Assembly: GCA_943788145.1 (NCBI GenBank)
Contig: CALSPD010000016.1
Location: forward strand, 1-64,000
Reading direction: 5' to 3'
Length of the DNA stretch: 64,000 bases
From: an uncultured Flavobacteriales bacterium
GTDB lineage: Bacteria > Bacteroidota > Bacteroidia > Flavobacteriales_G > Salibacteraceae
In this document: positions 43,014-52,355 of the stretch, one piece after another
Layout of the letters: every line of letters begins with the position of its first letter
How positions within the stretch are numbered: position 1 is the first letter of the stretch
Translations under genes and position numbers: made by a program
The notes under the pieces: model-generated
Database searches by the model: none
What the model saw: the letters and a program-made list of their open reading frames with translations, nothing else
What the model was told of the DNA's origin: nothing

Positions 43014-44321
43014 ATGGCTTGCAAACTTTCTCGGAAGTTTATGGTTTGTTCTAAAAAAACACTGAACTTCCCCTCCGTGAATTTTAAAGAACTAGGACTA
43101 AGCGAAGCATTGATCGAATCGATCAGCTACATGGGGTTTGAATCGGCCACCCCAATTCAAGAGCAGGCCATTCCAAAAATATTAGACGGTAAAGACTTGA
43201 TTGCCTGTGCTCAAACGGGTACGGGAAAAACGGCTGCCTTTATACTTCCCATCATCAATAGACTGGCTGAAGGCAACTCAAAGGGAATAAACACGGTGGT
43301 TATCTGTCCAACCCGCGAACTTGCCATTCAAATAGACCAAGCCATCAACGGTTTCACCTATTTCACATCCATTTCATCTATTGCCATTTATGGCGGAGGA
43401 GATGGCGATGATTGGGACGCTCAAAAACGTGCGCTTACAAGTGGCGTTGACATTGTGGTCGCGACACCTGGGAAGTTTATTGCCCACTTGAACATGGGTT
43501 ATATGGATTTAACTACGATTAAACATGTAATTCTAGACGAAGCCGATCGCATGTTAGATATTGGATTCTTTGATGACATTTTGAGGATATTCAGCTATTT
43601 CCCAAAAAAGCGTCAAACCTTGATGTTTAGCGCGACAATGCCGAAAAAAATCCGGGATCTGGCGGAAGAAATTCTAAATGAACCCGATCAAATAAGCATT
43701 GCCGTTTCCAAGCCAGCCGAAGGTGTGGTTCAGTTGGTTTATTTGTGTTACGATCCGAATAAAACCAAATTCCTTCGCCACTTTATCGAAGAAAATCCGG
43801 CTTGCCAAAGCATCATCATCTTTAGTTCGACTAAACGCGAGGTGAATGAAATTGTGCGTGGACTGCGCAATCGCAACTATCGCGTTGAAGGCATTTCGTC
43901 TGACTTAAACCAAAGCCAACGCGAAGAGGTTTTGATCAAGTTTAGGGCTAAACAATGTCGTGTTTTGGTTGCAACAGACGTGATGAGTCGTGGAATCGAT
44001 ATCAAGGACATCAACTTGGTCATTAATTACAATGTTCCGAATGATGCCGAAGACTATGTTCATCGCATTGGAAGAACGGCACGTGCAGATACTACCGGAA
44101 TTGCTGTCACCCTCGTTAACGAAGAGGAAATGTATAAGTTCCTCCGAATCGAGCGACTGATCGAGCGAGAGATAGACAAACAGCCTATTCCCAAAGAGAT
44201 TGGCATCAGTCCAGAATGGAATCCAAATGCCAGCGGCAAGAAAAAAGGTGGTGGAAAAGGAAACGGAGGACGCAACTTCAAGAAAGGAAATTTCAAGAAA
44301 CGAGGTCCTAAACCTCAATAA
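43014..44321 (+). CDS. DEAD-box RNA helicase (RhlE-like)
   Basis: ATP-dependent RNA helicase. Q motif ATPIQEQAIP, motif I AQTGTGKT, Ia PTRELAIQ, Ib ATPGKFI, II DEADRMLD, III SATMPK, IV IIIFSSTKREV, V ATDVMSRGIDI, VI HRIGRTAR all occur in order. The C-terminal tail is rich in Lys, Gly and Asn (KKKGGGKGNGGRNFKKGN), as in RhlE-type helicases acting on ribosomes or mRNA. The start is uncertain: ATG 43014, ATG 43041 and GTG 43077 (before NFKELGLSEALI) are all possible. The stop is 2 bases from the convergent PKD gene. Confidence 0.93.
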   Translation: MACKLSRKFMVCSKKTLNFPSVNFKELGLSEALIESISYMGFESATPIQEQAIPKILDGKDLIACAQTGTGKTAAFILPIINRLAEGNSKGINTVVICPTRELAIQIDQAINGFTYFTSISSIAIYGGGDGDDWDAQKRALTSGVDIVVATPGKFIAHLNMGYMDLTTIKHVILDEADRMLDIGFFDDILRIFSYFPKKRQTLMFSATMPKKIRDLAEEILNEPDQISIAVSKPAEGVVQLVYLCYDPNKTKFLRHFIEENPACQSIIIFSSTKREVNEIVRGLRNRNYRVEGISSDLNQSQREEVLIKFRAKQCRVLVATDVMSRGIDIKDINLVINYNVPNDAEDYVHRIGRTARADTTGIAVTLVNEEEMYKFLRIERLIEREIDKQPIPKEIGISPEWNPNASGKKKGGGKGNGGRNFKKGNFKKRGPKPQ

Positions 44322-44322
44322 G

Positions 44323-46014
44323 CTACTCCTTTACGAAACGTAAGATTTGATCATTCAATTCCTTCGATTTTACGAAGTAAACCCCTGAAGACAAATCTTC
44401 TACGTTAAGACTATTTCCGACAATTGGAGCAGAAAGCACAAGGTTTCCGAGCATATCATATACTTGGACATTTGTCAATTTTGAACCAACAAAGGTCAAT
44501 TTATCTTTTGCTGGATTTGGCGTAACCGACCATTTGACTGCATTCAATTCTTTGTTACCCAAACAATCCGACACTTTAATGGTATCCGAGGCGCTGCATC
44601 CTTGAGCATTAGTCACCGTGACACGGTATTTACCTGTGGTTGTAACGTTGATTACGCTTCCGATAGCTCCAGTACTCCACACGTGATCGCCTGAAAGTCC
44701 TGTAAACAACGTGATGATTTCGTTGCCACATAAAAAGGTATCGTTGCCCAAATTCACGATTGGGAAATCAGCAATGTTGACGTATTGACTATCTATCGAT
44801 TCGCAACCGTGTAAGTCCGCAGCCGTTACGTAATACATACTTGAAGTTGTCACGGTTACATTGGTATCCGTAGAACCATCAAACCAAGCGATGACATCAT
44901 GAGAGTTTGAATTCAACCAAATTTCTCTATCGCCACAGCTATCACCCTTCATAAGAATTTCAGCCGGTACAATGACGTGTCGTGTGATAGACACTTGATC
45001 CACTCCATCACAATAGCCCGCTTCGCTAACCGTAACCGAAATATTTCCAGAAGACGTTGTACTTATGGTTTGAGTGGTATCACCAGTCGACCATAAATAA
45101 GTAGAACCTGCCGTTCCAGCATTTAAGTTAACGCCTTTTCCTGGGCAACCGAACTTAGCTGGACCGAGGTCTACTTCTACTACGTCCAACACTCCGGTCA
45201 AGGCTACAGTGTCAGAACGCATACAACCATCGCCATTGGTAACCGTAACCGAAAGCGCGCCTATAGCATTTATGCTATTTGTATTTGTAGTGTTTCCATC
45301 AGACCATAAGTAAGTATTCCCTCCCGGTAAAAACAAGGAAAGAGAGTCTCCATCACAAATGGTAGTATCTGGACCTAAATTGACGTTCGGCTGGTCTAAT
45401 ACTTCAAGAACCCTAACTATCGAATCAGAACATGAATCCCCTGTCACCGTCAAAGTTACATTATAAGTGCCGCCCTCTGGTGCCGTAAATGTCGGTGATT
45501 GAGCTGTTGAAGTGCCATTTGGTAGATCCCAAGCATAGGTCAAGTTTGAACCGGTACTCGTATTATTTACAGACACTAAATCACCAGCGCATACCGTATC
45601 TTCTGTAAAAAAAAACTGTGGAATAGAGCTTGGGCAGCAGGCTCCGACAGGCAACCAACCTGTTGCGTATGAAAGGTAGCTTCCTCCTAAATAACCACGA
45701 GCTTTAACTGTGTAATTGCCATATGGGATATTACCCAACACCACCGTATGACTCCAAGAAGTCAATACACCTAAAACAATCTGCGGAGAGATGTATTTGA
45801 TTTCAACAAAAATGGTGTCGTTAACAATGCTATGAGTAATTGGTTGTAGGATATAATTTCCAGCGTCATTCCAACCAGTGATGGTTACCGTAGTACTTGT
45901 GCAATTCATAGGATTTGATGGTGGAACGACTTGCCAAACATCAACTGCAGGTTGAGCTATAACGCCTCCAGCATAAAGGCTACACACACATAATAAGGCT
46001 ATAAATCCACGCAT
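44323..46014 (-). CDS. Secreted PKD-domain protein with T9SS type A sorting domain
   Basis: A 563-residue exported protein: signal peptide MRGFIALLCVCSLYAGGVIAQ, a N-terminal beta domain, a PKD domain near 150-205 (LTYAWDLPNGTSTAQSPTFTAPEGGTYNVTLTVTG), then several Ig/SprB-like repeats marked by LGPDTTICDGDSLSLFLPGGNTYLWSDG, NAGTAGSTYLWSTGDTTQT and GLSGDHVWSTGAIG. The sorting tail is VTPNPAKDKLTFVGSKLTNVQVYDMLGN ... LSSGVYFVKSKE. Likely a surface or matrix protein. Frame intact. Confidence 0.87.
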   Translation of the reverse strand: MRGFIALLCVCSLYAGGVIAQPAVDVWQVVPPSNPMNCTSTTVTITGWNDAGNYILQPITHSIVNDTIFVEIKYISPQIVLGVLTSWSHTVVLGNIPYGNYTVKARGYLGGSYLSYATGWLPVGACCPSSIPQFFFTEDTVCAGDLVSVNNTSTGSNLTYAWDLPNGTSTAQSPTFTAPEGGTYNVTLTVTGDSCSDSIVRVLEVLDQPNVNLGPDTTICDGDSLSLFLPGGNTYLWSDGNTTNTNSINAIGALSVTVTNGDGCMRSDTVALTGVLDVVEVDLGPAKFGCPGKGVNLNAGTAGSTYLWSTGDTTQTISTTSSGNISVTVSEAGYCDGVDQVSITRHVIVPAEILMKGDSCGDREIWLNSNSHDVIAWFDGSTDTNVTVTTSSMYYVTAADLHGCESIDSQYVNIADFPIVNLGNDTFLCGNEIITLFTGLSGDHVWSTGAIGSVINVTTTGKYRVTVTNAQGCSASDTIKVSDCLGNKELNAVKWSVTPNPAKDKLTFVGSKLTNVQVYDMLGNLVLSAPIVGNSLNVEDLSSGVYFVKSKELNDQILRFVKE

Positions 46015-46045
46015 GATCGGTTCAATTTTGAGGCCGCGAAAGTAT

Positions 46046-47713
46046 TTAGAATAAACCAGTAATCAAACCGTTTTCATCAATGTCAATGTGTTCTGCCGCT
46101 GGTTCAGAAGGCAGTCCAGGCATGCGCATCATGTCACCTGTAATGGGAACTAAAAATCCCGCTCCTGCAGCAATTTCAATTTCACGAACGGTAACAACAA
46201 AATCTCTTGGACGGCCGATCAAATCAGGATTATCCGAAAGTGACTTTTGCGTTTTCGCAACGCATATAGGCAATCCTTCCAGCCCTAGATTAGTGATCTT
46301 TTTTAAGTCAGATTTTGCTTTACTACTATATTCAACGGCCTTCGCCCCGTAAATTCGAGTCGCTATGGCCTCAATTTTCCCTTCAACGGTATCGACTAAA
46401 TCGTACATCGGATTGAATTTTCCACTAAACCCATCCGCCAAGTTGGCTACATGCTTGGCTAGTTCTTCTGCTCCTGCTCCTCCCTGACCCCAGTGATCAC
46501 TAAGAACAGCCTTCACCCCTTTGGCGGCACAAGCCGCTCGAATGATTTCCAGTTCTTCATCTGTATCTAAGGTAAACTTATTGATGGCCACGACAGCCGG
46601 CACGCCAAATTGAGCAATGTTTTCTAAGTGTTTTTCTAAATTTTCAACTCCTTTTCGCACCGCTTCCGGATCGGGTTGGTTTAGTTCTTTGACTGGTTTC
46701 CCACCGTGATATTTTAGTGCTCTCACTGTGGCAACCAACACCACTGCGTTTGGATTCAACCCAGCCGAGCGGCATTTGATGTCAAAAAACTTTTCTGCTC
46801 CCAAGTCAAAACCAAAACCAGCTTCAGTGACCACATATTCGGATAATGACATACCCATTTTAGTGGCAATAACTGAATTCGTTCCTTGAGCAATATTGGC
46901 AAAAGGCCCTCCATGAATAATGGCTGCATTTCCTTCTAATGTTTGAACGAGGTTGGGTTTAATGGCATCTTTCATTAAAACGGCCATGGCACCATGTGCA
47001 TTCAAATCTCGCGCATAAATGGGCTTCTTATCGAAAGTATAACCAATGAAAATGTTTCCCATGCGCTCCTTCAAGTCCTTTAGGTTCTTCGACAAACAAA
47101 GAATGGCCATGATTTCGGACGCGGCTGTGATGTCAAATCCCGTTTCGCGCGGAATTCCCATGGTCGTACCACCCAATCCTACAATGATGTGGCGAAGTGA
47201 CCTGTCGTTCATGTCCATGACGCGCTTCCATGTTATGGTGCGCGGATCAAGATTCAGGTTGCGCTTCTTACTTTGGATGTTGTTGTCAATAAGCGCTGAA
47301 AGCAAATTGTGGGCACGCTCGATGGCCGCAAAATCTCCCGTAAAATGGAGATTGATGTCTTCCATGGGAATAACCTGACTGTATCCTCCACCCGTGGCAC
47401 CGCCCTTCATTCCGAATACGGGTCCCAAGGACGGTTCGCGCAAAACAACAGTGGTTTTTTTGCCAATTCGGTTTAAACCTTCTGTCAAACCAATGGAAGT
47501 GGTTGTCTTTCCTTCTCCAGCAGGCGTTGGAGAAATAGCAGAAACCAAAATCAGTTTTGAATCATAGAGTTTCCCTTCGTTTATCAAGCTCAGCGGGAGC
47601 TTGGCCTTGTATTTTCCATAAAATTCGAGGGAATCAGCATCGATTTTAAGCTTGGAAGCTATTTCTTGAATGGGCCTAAGTGTGGCCTTGCTGGCAATTT
47701 CTAAATCTGTCAT
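46046..47713 (-). CDS. fhs: Formate-tetrahydrofolate ligase
   Basis: ATP-dependent formation of 10-formyl-THF, feeding one-carbon metabolism. ISPTPAGEGKTTTSIGLTEGL is the P-loop-like ATP block (about 60-80), LREPSLGPVFGMKGGATGGG and the C-terminal PGLPSEPAAEHIDID are fully typical; 555 residues is the normal length. It is a single gene between two surface-protein genes; no partner folD is adjacent. Confidence 0.96.
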   Translation of the reverse strand: MTDLEIASKATLRPIQEIASKLKIDADSLEFYGKYKAKLPLSLINEGKLYDSKLILVSAISPTPAGEGKTTTSIGLTEGLNRIGKKTTVVLREPSLGPVFGMKGGATGGGYSQVIPMEDINLHFTGDFAAIERAHNLLSALIDNNIQSKKRNLNLDPRTITWKRVMDMNDRSLRHIIVGLGGTTMGIPRETGFDITAASEIMAILCLSKNLKDLKERMGNIFIGYTFDKKPIYARDLNAHGAMAVLMKDAIKPNLVQTLEGNAAIIHGGPFANIAQGTNSVIATKMGMSLSEYVVTEAGFGFDLGAEKFFDIKCRSAGLNPNAVVLVATVRALKYHGGKPVKELNQPDPEAVRKGVENLEKHLENIAQFGVPAVVAINKFTLDTDEELEIIRAACAAKGVKAVLSDHWGQGGAGAEELAKHVANLADGFSGKFNPMYDLVDTVEGKIEAIATRIYGAKAVEYSSKAKSDLKKITNLGLEGLPICVAKTQKSLSDNPDLIGRPRDFVVTVREIEIAAGAGFLVPITGDMMRMPGLPSEPAAEHIDIDENGLITGLF

Positions 47714-47722
47714 ACTGCAATG

Positions 47723-48361
47723 TTATCGCAAAATGACGGTTCCGAATGAAAGTCCGAGTCGAAAATCAAACGTTGGTCGCAATCCTATATTCCCATTTGA
47801 CCATCCCAGCCCAAATCCTATCGTTTGATCAAGGACATTTTTACCCTTTACCCATTGGTAACCAAGTTGCCCTCCTAAAATATGGGTGTTATAAACTTGT
47901 GTGGTGATGCCATTGGGGAAGGTGGGATCATAGGCATCTGTGTAAACAAATTTGTAATATGGACCGACATGTAGTCCTTCACCATAGCGATCTGGGTTCG
48001 ATGCCTTCAAAACATAGTAGCTGGCCTCCGCCCGAATCTTAAAAGCATTTGATCGAAGTTGAGAAGTTCCGATTGGTCGGATGTAAAAGTATTCTCCTTC
48101 CAAGCCCGCTGAAATAAATCGTGTAAAGGCATAATCCAACCGACCATTAAAAGCGCCAATTCTCCCCGCACTCAAAGGAAGCAGCAAATAGGAAAGTGGT
48201 CGAATTTTGAACGTCAGCTTATAGGGATCGGTCAAAACAAATTCCTCTTCTTCTTCAATTGGTTTGGATGTGTCTTCTACGCTGATATCCTGGGCCTGCG
48301 AATGAAATGCAGGAAGAAAAAAGGTCAAACAAAAAATGGATGCTATTGCAGCGAGTTTCAT
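47723..48361 (-). CDS. Outer-membrane beta-barrel protein
   Basis: A 212-residue exported protein with signal peptide MKLAAIASIFCLTFFLPAFHSQAQ, a short acidic linker (EEEEEFVLTDPYK) and about eight amphipathic strands ending FDFRLGLSFGTVILR, the C-terminal pattern of a small outer-membrane barrel (DUF3575-like). Separated from fhs by only 9 bases. Function not recognised. Confidence 0.72.
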   Translation of the reverse strand: MKLAAIASIFCLTFFLPAFHSQAQDISVEDTSKPIEEEEEFVLTDPYKLTFKIRPLSYLLLPLSAGRIGAFNGRLDYAFTRFISAGLEGEYFYIRPIGTSQLRSNAFKIRAEASYYVLKASNPDRYGEGLHVGPYYKFVYTDAYDPTFPNGITTQVYNTHILGGQLGYQWVKGKNVLDQTIGFGLGWSNGNIGLRPTFDFRLGLSFGTVILR

Positions 48362-48546
48362 GATTCAAGCGTTCGAAATGCAAGATTATGAATAATCCAA
48401 ATGCCGCTGTCGTCCTTCATTGCGCATAATTGAGCAGCTTATCACTCCTTTATTGAACGCATAAAAAATGAAGCTACATAGACTTTTAAACAACTTCTGT
48501 CGTCTATAAATCAACCTTCATCGAAACCCAACCTAAAACACCAAAG

Positions 48547-49848
48547 ATGAATCGAATCGCCATCCTTTCCATTTTGCTTCTTTGTTTCCACTGTCCTTCG
48601 GTCTTTAGTCAGGCCTACACACCGCAGCCTATAGGACTTAACTACCTCATCCAATCGAATCCTGCCTTTACTGGTTCGAGGGCCTGTCCATATTTTGGAC
48701 TGACTATGGTCAAGAACCACCGGATGAGCCCCATTCAACACAGTTTGGTTCAAGCAAGTTTTAGTTCGCAGATCGATGCCTTGAATGGTGGAATCGGTTT
48801 GAATCTCTCCCACGATAATCTAAATAATGCCTATTCAGAACAAAATGTCAATGCCACCTATGCTTATCGATTGCTTATTAGTCGAAATCTAGCCATGATG
48901 CTCGGGGCCAAGGCTGGCTATTCTTACTTGACTTTCGATCCGAATCAATTATCAGCGATAGCACAACCGAGTGCCTTGTCCACCAAAGGACATTTGGACT
49001 TAGGTGCCGGCCTTTTAGTTTACACTGAAAGGCTTTTTATTGGCTTTGCCATGGATGATTTTCTTCAACCCACGATTTTGAATTATAAAGGCATATCGTA
49101 TCAAAAACCTCTGTCGTTTTCATCCATTGTTGGACTCAACACCCGCATTCCGAGGCTGCCTTTAAGTGTGAAATGGATGAATAGTTTGCAACAGGAGTTT
49201 CGATTGCCCATTCAATTGCTCGATAGCAATCAACTATTACCTCAACAAGGCTTACACCAGTACACTTTTCAGAGTTCGATATCAAAACGCTGGCTTAAAA
49301 CGGGAATTTCCTACCGTTACCGAGTCGGGGCCAGTAATGTATTGGGTGCTCACTTGGGTTATACAAGCGATGCTTTAAGTGTTGTTTTTGCAAGTGGCTT
49401 TACACAAGAATCTGAGGTGAGCAAGGTGGTATCAACCTACTATCAAATCAATCTTGATTTCAATTTTCCTTGTAAACAAAAAAGGAGAAAATACCGCGTC
49501 ATGGCTTGCCCTTCCTTTGGAGGAATGTCTTACAGACATGGTAGCAGCCAACCATATGGAAACACGAATTACAATTCGAACTTAAACGCAGGCACATTAA
49601 CCGCTGGCGAAGTCAACGATTTTGAAAAATGGGAATTATGGAACGATCTATCGAAAAAAGAGCTGAACGAACAAGCAAAAGTTTGGTCTATTCGACCAGA
49701 ACAGCGCTACACCACTCAAGTCAGCAACACCATGGGTTATCCCGTTGTGGACGCAGAAGTGACCCCTTTTATCGGCAAACAACAAAGTGATTTGGAAGGC
49801 GAAAACAGACAATACCGGAAAAGCCGAATTATGGCACAACCTGTTTGA
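48547..49848 (+). CDS. PorP/SprF barrel domain, 5' part of a frame-broken fusion gene
   Basis: Residues 1-320 or so form a PorP/SprF-family outer-membrane protein: signal peptide ending SVFSQ, YLIQSNPAFTGSRACPYFGL, INALNGG-type strands, DLGAGLLVYTERLFIGFAMDDF, and a Cys-Lys-rich end FPCKQKRRKYRVMACPSF. The same frame continues without a stop into AGTLTAGEVNDFEKWELWNDL, the N-terminal block of Bacteroidota vWA proteins, so two usually separate proteins are joined. At the C run 49763-49766 one base too many shifts the frame; the last 25 or so residues (PFIGKQQSD...) are out of frame. The rest is at 49787-51073. Rejoined length is about 840 residues. Confidence 0.82.
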   Translation: MNRIAILSILLLCFHCPSVFSQAYTPQPIGLNYLIQSNPAFTGSRACPYFGLTMVKNHRMSPIQHSLVQASFSSQIDALNGGIGLNLSHDNLNNAYSEQNVNATYAYRLLISRNLAMMLGAKAGYSYLTFDPNQLSAIAQPSALSTKGHLDLGAGLLVYTERLFIGFAMDDFLQPTILNYKGISYQKPLSFSSIVGLNTRIPRLPLSVKWMNSLQQEFRLPIQLLDSNQLLPQQGLHQYTFQSSISKRWLKTGISYRYRVGASNVLGAHLGYTSDALSVVFASGFTQESEVSKVVSTYYQINLDFNFPCKQKRRKYRVMACPSFGGMSYRHGSSQPYGNTNYNSNLNAGTLTAGEVNDFEKWELWNDLSKKELNEQAKVWSIRPEQRYTTQVSNTMGYPVVDAEVTPFIGKQQSDLEGENRQYRKSRIMAQPV

Positions 49849-51073
49849 CAAGGATAATTCTGAACCTGCCTTCATTGAGGTGAAAACTGCCGAAACATCC
49901 TTTCGTTTGGCCGATCCACGGCCTTTTGCTCTAGGTATTAACCACATTGAATTGGATGAGACGTGCTCTACTTCAAGCAATGTTGACATCTTATTTATAA
50001 CGGACGCTACGGGCAGCATGGGCGATGAAATCGAATTCTTAAAAGTGGAATTGAAAAACATCATTGAACGCACGCAAGTTCAAGACAGTTCCGCTTCGAT
50101 TCGACTTGGAAGCATGTTTTACCGTTGTGAAGGAAACAGCTATACCACAATCATGTCATCATTGGATAGCGATTTCAACAAAACGATCAAGTTCATAGGA
50201 AAACAAAATGCTGGCGAAGGTGGAGATGAAGCCGTTGAAATTGCCCTGACCAAGGCCGTTCACGATTTCGATTGGAGTCCGAATGCCAAGGCACGCATCG
50301 TTTTTCTAATTCTTGACGAGGCTCCCGGAACTTCGCCTGAAAAAATCAAGACCTATCAAAAAGCACTTGCTGATGCGACCGAATTAGGCATTCGAATCGT
50401 GCCTTTGGTGGCGAGCGGTGTCGGCCATTATTCCGACAAAAGCCTTGAATACCTGATGCGATCAACTGCCTTAGCAAGCAACGGGACCTATGCTTTTTTC
50501 ACCAACCACAGTGGCGTGGGAAACGATCACAGCGATCCCGAAACGGATGCATACGATGTTGAACACATGAATGACATGATCTTGCGTATGATTCGAGCGT
50601 TTAGCACTGTTCATTCCTGCGAAAACGCACTCAATCAAGCTTACAAAGCTGAACCTAAGGAAACCAAGGTGGATATAATTGAACGGGTGATTTTAGATTC
50701 AAATGCAAGAAAACCGGTGTCGTTGACTGAATTAACGGATACGCATTCATCCGATTCGACATCAATCGACCTCGGATCGGACTCAGTTGAATATGTGGAA
50801 GAAACGGCCGAAATTGCATACGTGTATAACACGGTCAAACAGAGTTTCAGCTTTTATCCGAATCCGACTGCAGGTTTGGTCCACATCAAAGTGGAAGGCG
50901 ATATAAAGTCACTCTTTCTTGCAGATATGAATGGTAAGTTGCTTCAGAAATATGACTTTAATGGGTTAACCGAAATGGACATTGATCTATCCTTATTTCC
51001 AAGAGCGGTTTACTTTATCCAATACGAAAGCATGGGCAAATGGCATACAGGAAAAATCGTCTTGACTCGATAA
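49787..51073 (+). CDS. vWA-domain protein with T9SS sorting tail, 3' part of the fusion gene
   Basis: Continues the previous frame after the break: LLSANNKVIWKAKTDNTGKAELW aligns with the vWA-protein family. The vWA domain begins VDILFITDATGSMGDEIEFL (MIDAS D-x-T-G-S), runs through GGDEAVEIALTKAVHDFDW and ends near LASNGTYAFFTNHSGVGND. A linker of about 60 residues precedes a type A sorting tail FSFYPNPTAGLVHIKVEG ... LFPRAVYFIQYESMGK. vWA domains bind metal and partner proteins, so surface adhesion is a reasonable guess. The apparent GTG start at 49787 is an artefact of the frame break. Confidence 0.82.
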   Translation: MIWKAKTDNTGKAELWHNLFDKDNSEPAFIEVKTAETSFRLADPRPFALGINHIELDETCSTSSNVDILFITDATGSMGDEIEFLKVELKNIIERTQVQDSSASIRLGSMFYRCEGNSYTTIMSSLDSDFNKTIKFIGKQNAGEGGDEAVEIALTKAVHDFDWSPNAKARIVFLILDEAPGTSPEKIKTYQKALADATELGIRIVPLVASGVGHYSDKSLEYLMRSTALASNGTYAFFTNHSGVGNDHSDPETDAYDVEHMNDMILRMIRAFSTVHSCENALNQAYKAEPKETKVDIIERVILDSNARKPVSLTELTDTHSSDSTSIDLGSDSVEYVEETAEIAYVYNTVKQSFSFYPNPTAGLVHIKVEGDIKSLFLADMNGKLLQKYDFNGLTEMDIDLSLFPRAVYFIQYESMGKWHTGKIVLTR

Positions 51074-51075
51074 GA

Positions 51076-51573
51076 CTAGTTCCGCGACTTTTTCGGATTG
51101 TAGGTGACTTTTTCCAATCCTAAATCTTGGGATAGGTCTTTCATCAATTCCTCTGCTGGATGCGCAGCTTCAAAGCTTCGGATGAATAATCTGCTGCGGT
51201 GAGATTGGGTTAGCAAATAGACTTTATAAACCGTTTCAATGGCCGAAATGCGCGCATTGCCCCGACTGACCATGCTCGAACTCATGCGCCCTTTTAAAAT
51301 GGCAATGTCCGTAAACTTTTCAAGGCTTTTCCATTCGCCAACGACAATACCGTAGTAAGAAGCGTAGGCTTGATAGGTCTTTAATTCCTTGTTGATTTTG
51401 ATTCCAGATCGAGTAGTAAGGATGTATAAGGCGCCTAGGATCAGAACAAGCCCAATGCCCATGGATGCCCACACACCAGAAAACAAAAGCAGTATAACAC
51501 CACCAACCAAACCTACATAAGACCCAGCTCTCGGTCCTCCAGTGAACGCAAATCCGTGGTCGATTTGAATCAA
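51076..51573 (-). CDS. Small membrane protein, unknown
   Basis: A 165-residue protein with two close hydrophobic segments (about 18-34 and 37-50: SYVGLVGGVILLLFSGV and GIGLVLILGALYIL), then a soluble beta-rich domain (IKINKELKTYQAYASYYGIVVGEWKSLEKF). The layout resembles small PH-like membrane proteins, but I do not recognise it. It lies 3 bases after a lipoprotein gene and closes the minus-strand cluster 51076-54162. Confidence 0.65.
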   Translation of the reverse strand: MIQIDHGFAFTGGPRAGSYVGLVGGVILLLFSGVWASMGIGLVLILGALYILTTRSGIKINKELKTYQAYASYYGIVVGEWKSLEKFTDIAILKGRMSSSMVSRGNARISAIETVYKVYLLTQSHRSRLFIRSFEAAHPAEELMKDLSQDLGLEKVTYNPKKSRN

Positions 51574-51576
51574 ACC

Positions 51577-52275
51577 CTATTCTTGGGCTTCGTTCATGCC
51601 TACATAAACCACCTTGCCATTTGTTCGAGCAATTCCCAGCACATAGCGAGTTAAGTAGCCGCCATTCTCCACGTCTATCCAAGCCTTGATAACTGGGATG
51701 TCGTCCATTTCAGAAAAGGTAAAACCCGTCACTGTCAGTTTATTGATAACGCCATAAGCAGAATCGATAGCCAACATGGTGTTATAAACCAGACCTGCGA
51801 TGGAATCGCTGATTTCTGTATCGTCCATCACACGTTTAAAGCCAACTTCATTGCGGGTTTTATAAAAGTCGAAAAACGAATCGACTGCCATCAGCTGGAT
51901 GTTGGCTTCTTGAATTTCATCGATTTTGTAGGTCTTCTCGTAGTTCGTCCCTTCGTCCGACACTCTAATGATCAAATCCACAAAACCACCCAATTCTTCT
52001 TTGCTCAAACTTTTAATGAAGAGCAAGGCTGATACGGAAGTAACCTTTTCGTGTGAGTATTCAGGTTCAACAAAGGTCAGATTATCCATTTCCAGCTCTA
52101 TGTTATTCACTTCGCTATCGGATGTACTCAATCCTTTTGTCCGTGTGATGGTCGTGGATTCAGCCTTCCAAATCGATCCAACATAAGCCGCTGCATTCTC
52201 AAAATTATCGACTGGCTCTTCACAAGAAGTGAGCAAAAGGGAAATACTTAATAAAGCAAACAATGATTTTTTCAT
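51577..52275 (-). CDS. Lipoprotein of unknown function
   Basis: A 232-residue predicted lipoprotein: signal MKKSLFALLSISLLLTSC with a clear lipobox. The mature part has mixed strands and helices and no motif I recognise. It may be a surface or periplasmic lipoprotein working with the membrane protein encoded 3 bases downstream. Confidence 0.65.
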   Translation of the reverse strand: MKKSLFALLSISLLLTSCEEPVDNFENAAAYVGSIWKAESTTITRTKGLSTSDSEVNNIELEMDNLTFVEPEYSHEKVTSVSALLFIKSLSKEELGGFVDLIIRVSDEGTNYEKTYKIDEIQEANIQLMAVDSFFDFYKTRNEVGFKRVMDDTEISDSIAGLVYNTMLAIDSAYGVINKLTVTGFTFSEMDDIPVIKAWIDVENGGYLTRYVLGIARTNGKVVYVGMNEAQE

Positions 52276-52355
52276 GGGTTTCTTTTAGCGCTGCAAATCT
52301 GCACAAAGGATTTGTTAGCTGACACCCCGAATGCGATTATTGCGTTAAAGCACGG

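Noticed and set aside
44323-46014. Possible break in the PKD T9SS protein
   Set aside because: The whole frame from signal peptide to sorting tail is open and consistent.
48511-48813. Antisense 100-codon frame over the PorP/SprF gene start
   Set aside because: Shadow of the real plus-strand signal peptide and barrel coding sequence.
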